Of a stretch of 64,000 bases of DNA, positions 23,470-35,400 are shown piece after piece. Every line of letters begins with the position of its first letter. Positions within the stretch are counted from its first letter, which is position 1. The translations under genes and the position numbers were made by a program. The stretch is from Paralvinella palmiformis. Its lineage: Eukaryota > Annelida > Polychaeta > Terebellida > Alvinellidae. The notes under the pieces were generated by a model that saw nothing but the letters and a program-made list of their open reading frames with translations, did not search any database and was not told where the DNA came from. The stretch covers positions 1 to 64,000 of the forward strand of contig JAODUP010000048.1 in the NCBI GenBank assembly GCA_025642065.1. The letters run 5' to 3'.

Positions 23470-26454
23470 ATGGCTTCGAAGATTGTCATTATGCTGGCCT
23501 GCATTTTTATCCACCAGCAACCAAGCAGAGCCAAAATGCCTGATTGGCTAATTAAGAAAGTAACAACATCAACTCAGCTGCAGAAACTATCAAATGGAAA
23601 CCTGCGTCTGACCAATGGTCTGATATCCAGAGAATTTGTGCTTCACCCTGATTTTGCAACAATTGATTTCATATCACATGAGAAAGACAGTTCACTGCTG
23701 CGTGCCTCTTAACCCAGAGGCTGTGATCTCTCTAGATGGCCTGTATTATCCAGTAGGTGGTGTGAAAACCTCAATTCCTAGAGCATACCTTAACAGGACA
23801 GGGCTTGCTCTGGACATGAAACAAGATGAAAATGCTTTCCACTTCATTGACTACAAAATGGTAAAACCAGAGGTTCCTTTTCCATACACACCACAGCGAG
23901 GAGCACCCAAAGATATTGCTTGGCCTCCGAAAGGCCTTCGAATGGATGTGAGTTTTAGAGCGCCATCCTGGGCACCGATGTACCACAAAGATGTCAGTGT
24001 CACTGTTCATTATGAAATGTACGATGGTATTCCTCTGATGGCAAAGTGGCTGACTGTGAAAACTGGGCATGTGGCTATGCGTAAGGTGGCACTAGGAATA
24101 CACTCTGTTGAGTATCTCTCTGTTAACTGGCAGTGGGCTGATCATGGCTACAGGTGGCTGCACGTTGAGACAGACAGAGCTCATGGAACGAAAGTGGAAT
24201 GGACAACTGAACCATCTCATTCACTGATGCCTGGATCATTTGAAGATGTGGTCAACTGCTCATATTCTTTGGTTCCATACCTGCCAATTGATGGTGTCTT
24301 TAAGAGTTTCCAGGTGCGTGAGCTTGTCATTGGTTCTGCTGATCCAGAACGCTCTGGATTGGCAAAAAGAAAGATGCTACGTATACTGGCCCCCCATACA
24401 CAAGAGAACCCAATCTTCTTCCATATGGTGAAGTCCAGTGCTGCAGATGTATGGAAAGTTCTGGACCAGATGGCAGAAGTGGGATTTGAAATGATGATCT
24501 TTAGCTTTGGTTCTGGTTTCAATTATGAGACCAATAATTCAACATATATATCTCATGTGGCATCCATAGTATTGTATGCAAAATCCAAAGGTATAGAAGT
24601 TGGTGGCTATGATTTGATTGCATTGACCCGACGAGTGAAAGCTGAATGGATGGCAACCGGGGCACGCTTTCCAAGTGCCTGTTTTGCTTCTGGTTGGTAT
24701 GATTTCTTGCTTGAGAGGATCATTAATCTGATGGATCAGACCGGCCTAAGCATGATCGAGAGCGATGGCCCATATGGTGGATACATTTGTAACTCAACTG
24801 AACATTCGCATCACAGAGGTCTACATGATTCTGTCTACATGCAGGATCTCTTACAAGGAAAGTTCTACGAGGAGTTGAGAAAACGACAGGTTTACATCAA
24901 CCAACCTGATAACTATTTTTATCAGGGAGGCAGCAAAACTGGTCAGTTAGAGCAAGGAATGTTTATTTTTCCAATTTGAGCATTGTTATTAAATTTCCAG
25001 CTTCATAAGCACTAACATGTAACACATCTATCACTGGAATATTTTATGTTCCTTATTATTCCCTGAAGTAACAAGTTACCTTGTGAAATTGAAGAAATGT
25101 AAAACGCAAACATCTCCAAAATCTGTGGAAATAATGTCTAATTTTAAATGGCTAATTTGAAACTTTGAACTGTCTATGGTGGAAAGATTTAGGGCATTTA
25201 GTGTAATAGTGTGTGAGAAGTCAGTGCTTGAATCAGGATTATCCCATTATTGTAGCTGGGGTTTATTCAGCCAGACAACTGGAAGGATTCTTTCTCTCTA
25301 ATATGACAAATTACTGTATTCAAGATACTACTGATCACAAACAAAATGGTTCAAGGCTTAGCCCCACCTTAGTGAACTAGTACAATTGAAACAGTTGGCT
25401 TATTCACCAAGGTCATATATTCTGTTACTACTGAAGATCCCAAAGACCAGACTTAAATCATATGGAGATGCTGCTTTTAGTGTGGTATGGAATCAATTCC
25501 CCAAACACGTTAGATCTGTTTTGACCTGAAACCTTTCAAATCCAAATTGAAAACCTATCTATTTGATATTGCTTTTGATGCCATTTACTAATAGTGTTGA
25601 TTATTATGCTCTATGTATATTAACAACCTATGTACAAATCCACAGAATGGCATAACTAGTTAATTTTGGTGCTTTATTAAGTATGCATTGTAATTGGCAT
25701 GTGCCCTCCTTTCTGAATTCTAAATTTATTTAGAATTAGTCCACCTGAGAAGGCAATACATTAGGGCTGATTCGGAGTTCCCTCACTTCAGATAGCTCAG
25801 CCCATGATATAAAAACTCTCTTTCTGTTTTCTAGGTATGGGCTACAACGAAAACCAGTATTCGCTACCTCGCTGGCAAGACCTAAGTGTGAGCAGACAAG
25901 GAATGTACGATGACACCTTCCACTATATACCAACTGTAGGATGGATGTTCTTGCCTATTGTAGACTATCATGGGGGTGGTGCTGCCGCTGCTTTTGATCC
26001 ACTTTCAGCACACAGAGTTGAGTACAACTGGGCTCTGGCACAGTATCTTGGTGCTGGAGTGGCTGCATGTTACCGTGGATACCATCTGTATGACAGTGAA
26101 GAGACAAAAATCATTGTCAAGTCCTGGGTCAGCTTCTACAAGAAATACAGGGATATTCTTACCAGCGACATTGTGCATGTACGCAGAGCCGACATGCAAA
26201 GCATAGACTGTTTCATGCATGTCAATCCTCATCTTGTCAACAAGGGTCTGGCCCTCGTGTTTAATCCGACACAAAAGATCCAGCTCATGAATCTAACTTT
26301 ACCACTGTACTACACAGGCATAGAACATTTAGCCCAAGTTGCCAAGGAAGGTGCACAGTTTGAGAGTTACTTCCTCGACAGGGAATACAATATTGATGTG
26401 TTTGTGAAATTACAGCCATTACAGATCACTTGGTATCTGATCCAGGGAAAGTAG
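23470..26454 (+). CDS. secreted GH36/GH27-like (alpha-galactosidase-type) protein, one frameshift
   Basis: Two coding exons: 23470-24941 and 25835-26454, joined by an 893-nt GT-AG intron (G|GTCAGT ... TTTTCTAG|GT), restoring YQGGSKTG-MGYNENQY in frame. Expected product about 696 residues. The start ATG gives a signal peptide (MASKIVIMLACIFI). An upstream acceptor, TTGTTTCAG|GTGG at 23446, suggests a spliced 5' UTR. The N-terminal half looks like a beta-sandwich. A TIM-barrel-like part follows: EVGGYDLIALTRR, WYDFLLERIINLM, and a candidate nucleophile motif MIESDGPYGG near residue 432. The end carries RYRDIL-like YKKYRDILTSDIVHVRR and HVNPHLVNKGLALVFNPT, as in GH36/GH27-like proteins. Five N-glycosylation sequons are visible. 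Frame breaks once at about 23704-23710: removing one base makes LLRALNPEA continuous. This is a sequencing error, an allele or an early pseudogene. Substrate is unknown; the family is inferred from motifs. Confidence 0.75.
25320..25690 (+). mobile_element. L2/CR1 LINE 3' fragment inside the intron
   Basis: Encodes, in broken frames, RLKSYGDAAFSVVWNQFP (about 25445-25505), the R-x-x-YG-x-R-x-F-x-x-x-x-P-x-x-WN-x-LP motif of L2/CR1 C-termini. It ends with GGTGCTTTATTAAGTATGCATTG, the 3' tail seen on the full-length copy at 14.9 kb. It lies wholly within the glycosidase-like gene's intron. Confidence 0.7.
25723..25797 (+). mobile_element. SINE family B tail fragment
   Basis: AATTTATTTAGAATTAGTCC and GAGAAGGCAATA match the tail of the copy at 49556-49855 (CTTATTTAGAATTAGTCCCC, GCGAAGCAATTAAATTAC). 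It ends only about 37 bp before the splice acceptor of the second glycosidase-like exon. Confidence 0.5.
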
Positions 26455-27793
26455 AGAAGTGAATAAAGGTGGAGATGAGGTAATAATCCACTGATTGATT
26501 AAATATATGTGGTGTTTGTATAATATTTCTGGATGATAGTGTAATGATTAGGTGAATGTAGGCTTTCTATCAGCAGGAAAGAATATGGTCTAATGATTAG
26601 GTAACTATATTATTTCCGTCAGATGTAAGGAAAATAGTATAATCACTGATTAATTATTTAGTTTTTATATCAAATAAAAATGTTTGAGCTCAGTTAAGTG
26701 CATGAAAATTTGGAGCTAACTAGAACAGATAGATCATAGCTATGGTTGTCAGAACGATATGCATTACCTTGTTTTATATTAACTGATCATGTTTGCTGTT
26801 AAAGTGTATGCTTCTCTTATGTGAGCATTCACTTCATAACAGTTACTGTTTATGCTGCTAGACACGAGATAACATAGCAACCGACATTACATTCCTTTTA
26901 TAAAACTATCATTTTCATGGATGTTCACTTAACAGATGTTTATTTGACTGAATGGTGAATTTTTTTATATGCTACGTGCTGTGTTAAGTTGTATGTGGTG
27001 TGATGCTTGAAATGCAACATTCGTAAAACTGGTTAAATAAATATCTTGTAATTCCAGCCACCATTCTTGCAGATGTTTTTATGTTATTTGTAAAAAAGTT
27101 ATTCATTGAACCTCTAATGTGGTCACTATTGGGACTAAATAAATTGACTACTGAATAGACATGGAAGGTTTTGATATTTATATGAATGTTCTGTGCTCAT
27201 AGTATCATGTTCAGCAAGTAGCATGATAACCCCATTGTTCCCCGGACTGTCTCACATGACAAACACTTGATAAGTTTATTTTAAGGTAGAAATTAGCTAT
27301 GGTTTCAAGAAAGGTCAAAACATTTATTTGCTATTAGTCATCAATTAAGTTATCCATTCACTTGTACATCTATTTAATAGAAACATTTAAGAAAAATGAC
27401 AAAACATATTAAAGTTATAGGCAATTTATATCATATTTTATTGACAAAAAAATGTTTGGTAGCTTGAAGTTGAAGTACTGGTAGTTACATCACAAAAATA
27501 TCAAACTTGGAGGTTTCCAATTGGAACCCATTTACCAGCTATTGATTTTTCATACATTCATTGTGCATAATGCCTGTAAATACAATAAGTTATAAATTGT
27601 GTGTAATAAATTACTTGTAATTGAATTTTGTAGACATCTAAAATTCTTTACCTTGGAGAAACTATTTCTCCCATGTAAAGAGAAGTTTGTTTTTACCGTA
27701 ACAGGTTATCACATCCCATTGTTCAGCAGTCATATTTTTCACGTTATGAATAAGGGATCCCATGTAGGATAGTACACTGTGGATAGATAAGTG
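26455..27793. other. 3' UTR and spacer of the glycosidase-like gene
   Basis: Possible polyadenylation signals AATAAA occur at about 26462, 26673 and 27037. The one at 26462 is only 8 nt after the stop. No coding region is seen. Confidence 0.4.
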
Positions 27794-29457
27794 CAGGGCA
27801 GCAAATAGGAATTTTTGGTGCAAAAAATAGGAACAAAATAGGATTTTCCAATGAAAAATGGACATGAAATAGGATTTTGTTTAGTATTTGATAGCCTCCC
27901 AACACCCATCCTGATCCACCATCACCTTTGTTTACAATGTAACAAGTTGTAGGGATGGGTAGTAATTGATTCCCTCCACAGACTTCAGTTGGAGCACAAC
28001 ATTCCAGTAATCTTCCACATCTTGTTTGGTGTCTTGGGCAGATATGTCATCGTCATCTTGGAATAGCTCTCACTTGTCTTGCACACTAGATGCATCCAGC
28101 TGAGGTTGAAACTTACAGGAACTGTTATTTTCCATTCCTTTTTTGTGGGTTTGGGGCAACCAAGATCTCTCAAGAGTGTGTTGCTTGGGGAGAACCTTGT
28201 CTGTATATGTGTGACTATGACTCAAAAGAGCGATTGAATGCCAAGAATGACAGACTTTTATTTCTCCAAGTTCAGTTGTCCTAGTGCTTTGAACAATGTT
28301 CAGTTCACTCTCAGAAAGCTGTAGTTTGACGTCTTGACATGGAATGATGGTACCGGTAAGTTCTTTGTCATACTTGCCAGACAAAGAACTGGCTTTTAGG
28401 CACCTTCTCATGACTTTTATAAGATTATGGCAGATGCTGTCATACACCACGTGGATAGTTGGAACAAAATTCTGGAATAATGTGAGAAATCCTTCAAATA
28501 TGAGGATAACATTGTTCAAAAAGTAGTCTAACATGGACTTTGTCACATCCTTCTCTACTTCAATAAGCACGGCACTCACTTGCTTATAGCTGTTGCTCTT
28601 GGGGGCTTTCTTGGCATCTTTTGCCAAGTCTTTGATGAACTCAAGAGGTTGCATCACATTGCTCAAGAATACATCTGATAGCTGGTATAATTCTCAGCCA
28701 ATGAACCTCAGTGTGCTGGTGGAATGTGTGCATTTCGATGTCCATGCTTAATTGGAGTTCCAAGTAATCACCGAATCTGCAGTAGGCATGAAAGTCATCA
28801 TGTCTTCTCCTGCACCATTCATGCAAACTTTGGGTATTTACATCAACATGAGTAAGCCATGATGCACTGAACTTAGTGAGCCCTCGAGACATTATCAATC
28901 TTAATATAGATCACCAGCACCACAAAGCATACTAAGCACTGTAAAAACAGATTTCTACTATAGATATATCAACTCCCATCCATTAGGATTGGTATTGCCT
29001 TTTAGTCAGTTTACACTCATAATTAGCAAAAAGGGAGTAAATGATTCAATTTGATACAATTGTGTCTCAGATATTTAGCAAATTAAGCCATACACATGAT
29101 TCATGCAATGTTAAAACTATAGCCACAAGTCATTTATAAAATAAGTTATTGCTCCAGCAACACTTGATGATCTCAGCTTCTAAGTTAAGATTCTAAGCAG
29201 CATGCAGCTGATATCAAGTGTCTCAGAGGCTATTACCCATATTTAAATAATACTTACATCTGATTATTTCACTTGCATAATAAAAATTCAAATGTTACAT
29301 ATAAATATGTGCACACAAGCACTTATCCACTATCAGACACCTTTTTTCAGGCTGACAACATAATTATATCATGCAAAAACAGCCCAAGGATTAGGAATTT
29401 TTGTGGAAAATAGGAAAAAGTAGGAATTTGTCTGAAAAATAGGAACTTGACACCCTG
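27794..29457 (-). mobile_element. hAT-like DNA transposon with CAGGG ends
   Basis: The left end starts CAGGGCAGCAAATAGGAATT at 27794. The reverse complement of the right end starts CAGGGTGTCAAGTTCCTATT at 29457. Both are followed by sub-terminal repeats of AATAGGAA/TTCCTATT words (27807-27880 and 29385-29445). A CAGGG terminus is typical of hAT elements. The 1.66-kb interior holds a broken minus-strand gene (28070-28898). An 8-bp target duplication is not evident (flanks ATAAGTG and TATGGGT), so the exact ends are uncertain. Confidence 0.6.
28070..28898 (-). pseudogene. hAT-element ORF remnant
   Basis: Two overlapping minus-strand frames. The first (28898 to 28641) contains FSASWLTHVD, LHEWCRRRHDDFHAYCRFG and FHQHTEVHWLRIIPAIRCIL. 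The second (28666 to 28070) contains EFIKDLAKDAKK, IFEGFLTLFQNFVPTIHVVY and NLIKVMRRCLKAS. The series F-x-x-SWL...L-x-x-WC...YC, then EVHWL-x-x-L-x-A, then FE-x-FL-x-x-FQ-x-x-x-P-x-IHVLYD occurs in transposon-derived proteins common in invertebrates; this is a recalled pattern, not a search result. A frameshift near 28645 and the lack of a full transposase core mark it as dead. Confidence 0.45.
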
Positions 29458-29459
29458 TA

Positions 29460-30850
29460 TGGGTTTAAATATTCATTGTTATATAATGGAATGACCATAG
29501 TGTGATGGATTTAAACTACACCAGGTGAAAATACATGTAATACACCTTACTTTCACCTAATAAATCAACATTAATAGACCCTCCGATACATACATAAAGC
29601 TTGCCCCATTGATGTCTTCTAGCATACACAATGGTACCTATAGGTCTGTAATAGAAACAGTTCAAAATTGACACTTACTTGTGTCTGGAATACTTCATCT
29701 GATCATCCTATTTTCTCATTTGCCCTAGCCACATGTTCCAGGGGTGGCCAACAGTGAAACAAAACAAAATTCACTTGCTCACTCCGACAAAGAAACCGAG
29801 TATTTGGCTGCAATGGTGCATTGTAGAGTAACATCCTGTGTGCCAACAAGTATACGACACATATCTTGCAGGCAGGTGTGCAAAAATATTTAAATTTTTT
29901 TCATTTAAATCAAATTATTTATTTTAAATGATTTTTTTTAAACCAACAGTCAAACATTTCCTAACACACAAAATTAATGATGAGATTTTTTTATTTTTAT
30001 TGATCTTTTAAACTTGAAAAATCATACATATTATGTTCACATATATACTATAGATCTAAGCTTGTCCAGAAAAATAGATAATCACTTCAAGATCATTGGT
30101 TTAACAGTTCGCAAATGAACACAAGTTTTCCTGCCTTGTCTGTTCCTCAGTTTGGAGTGTAGTAGACCAAATGTAGAAAATTGTGAGACATTGTGAAGTT
30201 GACAAGCATGAATATATACTGATAAATTACCAGCTGTAAATTACACAATACTGTAGTCTCAATTTTTCACAAAATTGTCACACATTTAACAGCATCAAGA
30301 AAAGTTGGTCAAGTTTTGTTTCTGGTATGTATCCAGCATGAGATAACTATCAGTAGTGAATCTATGTAAATGCTCACCTTATATGCCCATCCTGACTAAA
30401 CACCAAGTACTTAAACATTAACTCCATAATCCCCAAAATGCATAGAAAAGATGTGACTATGTGTCGGATCATCCCCAAATTCATCCAATTTACCACAATA
30501 AAGAGTGGCTTCACTTGACACTTTCTATTGTGTTGATCTCCCAAGATCATCCTACTCATAGATTTGGGGGAATTGTCACTGATCAGTATGACTTGTTAGA
30601 TTATGTGGTGTTGCAATCTAATTGCAAGTTAATTATAATGACATGTAATGTAAAAATTATTATCTAGCAAAAGTAACAACTGATTTTAAATAACACTTCA
30701 TTTTTTGTTAATTGATAAATCACATGTTTACACAATAATCAATAAAAGTAAATGCAATAATCAGAAAATCAAATGAAACATAATAAAAAATAAAAATGCA
30801 TTATTTTTTTGCAGTGATTTAAATCAAACAAATCTCCTCAAAGGTTTTGT
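29460..30850. other. no gene recognised
   Basis: AT-rich DNA with T/A homopolymer-rich segments near 29890-30010 (inverted AATTTAAAT-type words). No coding or element signature was found. Confidence 0.4.
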
Positions 30851-30854
30851 TTAT

Positions 30855-31203
30855 TTCTGTTAGAGAAGCAAATAAGTATATGACAGATCTCTCAGGTCAT
30901 GCCTATTTCTGTTAGAGAAGTCTGGGTCATGTCTATTTATATTATCGCAATCAACAAGCATGTGACACATCTTGTGGCTCATGTCCCTTTCTGTTAAGGA
31001 AGTCAACAGGTATGTGACACATATCTTGTGGGTCATAGCCATTTCCGTTAAGGAAGTAAACAAGTATGTGACACATATCTCAAGGGTCATGCTCATTTCT
31101 GTTATAAAAGTCAAGTATGTGACACATCTTCCAGGTCATGCCTATTTATGTTAGGTAAGGCAACACAAATCTCAGGGGTCATGCCCATTTCTGTTTGGGA
31201 AGT
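30855..31203 (+). repeat. minisatellite, ~54-bp unit, about 7 copies
   Basis: Consecutive units share AAGTATGTGACACATATCT, GGGTCATGCCCATTTCTGTT and AAGGAAGTCAACA with 10-25% divergence. Unit starts fall at roughly 30860, 30910 (truncated), 30940, 30993, 31047, 31101 and 31150. The reading frames here are by-products of the repeat. Confidence 0.85.
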
Positions 31204-31204
31204 C

Positions 31205-32440
31205 TTTTTTTAAACAGAGATCTGAAGATATATTGCATCATCAAACATGACCCTTACTCTATAAGTAATCATAACATCTAATGCAAATTTTTGTTCATTT
31301 TATGTAAATATTTTGCCTGCTCTTGTCACCAATGCTTTTTATGCATACACCAGACAATTAAAGGGAAGTATGGATATAGCACGGAAGTAACTATACTTGA
31401 GGCTCTTAAATTGTCCTCCTTTAATTGAGAAGTCTTCAGTAGTAGAAGCCACCAACTATATAATGTTATAACTGTCACAATATTATCTTCAATGATGAAC
31501 CACCATAGCATTGTATGTCAATGCTTTTGTAGTGCAATATGAAACAAAACTGCAGTGTAATCATAATACTTTACATGGAAATATTGAAGTATCTGGGTAT
31601 GCAGATTGGATATCTGAAAGCTTCAGTTAACAGAATGATGTTCAGTATGTGATAATTTTGTGTTCAATGCATCATATTATATGATCAATCACTTTGTAGC
31701 AGCTTATATTTGTATTGACAAGAAATAATTAGTAATATTCTAATATAATTTTATTTCTTTTAATTACCACTATAACTAAAACGATTATACACAATAAAGC
31801 AAAAATCTTAAATGCATACACAATTATCCATTTTAACCTTGTAAAAAATAATATCTTCTCTTTGTAATGCTACATTTGGTGTTAGAACTAAAACAACAAA
31901 AATAAACCTGGGCAGGCAAATGCATATTTAAAATGTACATGAAAAATCAGTGCATAAAGCACAGAAACCTAATCATTATGCTCACAAATAACAAACATGT
32001 TTGGCAGACTGTGTTCAGGTTTGGCTATATAACTACTGGTAGTTCATAACTATAGACAGAAGTGATCACTCCTTAACAGAAAATAACTGTTGAAATAAAT
32101 ATCTAATTACATCAAAAGTAAGAACAACTTAGTGTAATTATTTTTTATAGCACAGACAGATATCCATCATTCTGCTATTTCAGCGTGATTAAGACATACA
32201 TATTGAGGTATCCTACAAAAGCACATGTCAAGATTAAAGCAGATTATTTTTAATATATTTACTAGTAATATTACGTGCAGTCAAAATACATTAACAGACT
32301 GTTAAAATAAGCCATTATTAGTAATCGAAATAGAAATGAACTACAGAAATATATAGCAATGATAAACACACATTTGAAAGAACAAATGCAATTTTCTCAT
32401 AACCCATGAAGCACATTAGTAAATATAATAAAACCTTTTC
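31205..32440. other. 3' flank of the GCNA gene
   Basis: AT-rich; includes the probable GCNA 3' UTR on the minus strand. A minus-strand AATAAA lies at about 31750, but whether it is used is unknown. No other feature was seen. Confidence 0.35.
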
Positions 32441-32443
32441 ACA

Positions 32444-35400
32444 TCATTTGTCCACTTTATTCTTGGATGCAAAATCAGCAGCCAATTTTCTCATTGTTTC
32501 CTGATGGGAAAGCTGGCCTTGTTTCTTCAAAGAGCCATAACTACTTTTAACAAACTGTGCAAACCTGTTTGGTGTCTGCTGTCGATTTCCCGAGTTGCAG
32601 ATCAACTCAAAGGGTGACATGCAATATCCACAAACCTTAGATGCTGTATCTAATGACTTGGAATGCCTGCCAATTCTGAAAGTTACAAAGATAACATGTC
32701 ATATATATCTGCCAGAGAGAAGCCTGATATTATGAACCAAACTGTCACCATTCATTTAACATGGTGAAAGATATAGCTCTAGACTACTTACTGGTATCCA
32801 CATTTGGTACATTTGTATGTGTACTTGGTCTTTATTTTGTAGCTGTGACAGCGACTGATAATGGGTAATTCGGGATAGATAAGATTTGCCTTGCATGCCC
32901 TGGAAAGAAGAATGAAAGATAGCATAATTTATCAGGAATATACCTGCTTATATCAGCTCAGTTTGATTAATAAAATTACACTTGCCAAGTACAGTGCAGG
33001 ATTCTTGTTCATAACTATACAAACTAATAATTAGTTTGTATAGTTTTCAACTATTTACAGCAGGCACAAATTAGTTATTATGTTCATGCCCAAAATAAAT
33101 TAATGCATTTAAACATAATTTTGAAGATAACCGGACAGTTTTACATTAAACTTACTCTCCACAAAACATACCAGTGTTTCCAGAGTAGTCCGTGTCCATC
33201 CAGTTTTCCATGCAATAACCACACAGTAGCATGACACAGTTCATGCAGGAGAGTATCACGCAGACGTTCTGTAAGATAGTTGTTTTAAACTTTATAATCT
33301 TACCACATTCCAATAAGTTACAAAACAATATCTATTTTAAGGCTGCATAATACATGTCTAAATTAAGATTTTAATCCATGAGAAAACATAAACATACTAT
33401 TCTTAATTATTATGATGATTCTACTACTAATAATAATAATAATAATAGCCCAGCTAGTGTCTTGTAAGACCTATTCTAAAATTGGTTTCAAGTATTTTAG
33501 TACTGAAGTAACAGATTTACATTTTCATTTTAATATATCCACTTAAAGCTATTATAATTAATTGGAGCTATAATTTCTACAATGAGGGAACTGTAATATT
33601 CAAGTTCCAAACTTCAGTAGAAATAATGAAAGTGTATTACAAAATTTCAACAAAATGAAATAGCATCCCATCTATTGGATGGAAATGCATATTCACCAGA
33701 TATTTAGACAGTAGGATTATAACTTGGCTACTGAATTAAATATAGCTATCCATGTTGCATAGGGATCATGAGTAAAGAAAGTAAACGCCTATGACATGAG
33801 GAGTACTTGTTGCTCTTGTTGTTGTTGCTGAGTTATTGAGCCTTGGCACTGGTAACTCCTCAAGACATATGGCTGAGGGGCAACTCCCTATGGAAACAAA
33901 TCCCACAAATACAGGTATAGGCTGGATCTGAACTCACAACTCAACCATTTGCAGTGTAGTGCTCTAACCACAGTTCTATTGGAGTGCCTATAGGACATGA
34001 TAAAACCATTAAGAAGCAGATATATAGAATCTTGTTCCTTACCTATATCATATGCTATGTTCAGCTTAAGTAATGCATAGAGCTATATTTGTACAAATAT
34101 ATACTTTCAGGCATCCAATTCACTAGCAAGCTATTGACATAGACTGGATTTGACCAGTGTCTACATTTTAATAAGTACCTCATCTTGTTGAAGTTTGGGG
34201 TAGACCCCTGACTGTCGGCTATTAGGCACAGCCACATGGTGTTGATTAATAAGTACCTAGACTGACAACAAATTATGTTGTATGCCATCAAATACACAAT
34301 TTCTGAAGGTGAGATTATATCTATTTCAATCAGACATTAAATTAATATAGTTTACATTCCATCAAATAACTGATCTTTGATTGATTTTGACACTCATATC
34401 GTTTATGGGTGAATGCATTCTAATAACAAACTGGCACTAACTCAACACTTATGGTCATCTCCTTTTGTTGCCACTAGTCTTATGACATCCAGTTGTTTCT
34501 AGTAGCCCAAATTTAAACCATGAACTCACAGGTCACACTGCTTATCTAGACTGTCTCAATATCTCCCAGTTGACAATTTCCAATGTGGATATTTAATGCT
34601 GAACACATGGCCATAACAAAATAAATACCTGCAGAATCACACACTTTAACACTAAGCTCTACTTTAGTGGTTCTGATGCCAAACTTGTTTTTCTTATAAG
34701 TACAATATCCAGCAGTCTTGTACATACGAGTATTCCAGATAATCGGCAAGTCAGCAGGGAGCTAGAAGAAAAACAAATGAATTATTGTTCATTTTTAATT
34801 AATCATGAAGTTACCTAAATCATAGCAAACTGGTATATCACATCTCATTAGTAATAACTGAATTTTTAAAACATCTAACAGAATTCTAGACATTGAAGGG
34901 GAAAATGTCTATGTGAGGATAACCAACTCAGGAATTCCAGCTTTTGGTTGGTTAAAAACTTAGGAGTATACTTTGATACTTCCCTGACCATAGAAAGGCA
35001 AGTAAATGCAATATTCAAAGCCTGTTATTACCAAATTTGTAATATTGGTCATATCAGGTGGTAAGGGGTGCTTTAAAATTACTGTAACACCCCCTTCTAC
35101 CATCACAGCTGGATTATGGTAATGCTTTCCTGCATAGCCTGCCAAGCACACTGATGACATATCTCTACAAAGAGTACAAACTTCAACTGCCTAATTGGTC
35201 ACTATCATTATCAAGACCATATAACACCAGCCTTGAACCACCATTGGCTTCAAGCCATATACAGGTTTCACTATAAGATTCTAGTGTATGTTTACAAGGC
35301 ACTTCATGGAACTGCCACTCAGTACATGGAGAAACTTGTTATTGCATATCAGCCAACAAGGTCTCTCAGGTCTGAATCACTCTTAGTGTACCCAAAATGA

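Noticed and set aside
30855..31203. Possible CRISPR-like array
   Set aside because: The units are continuous ~54-bp tandem repeats without unique spacers, in a eukaryotic context.
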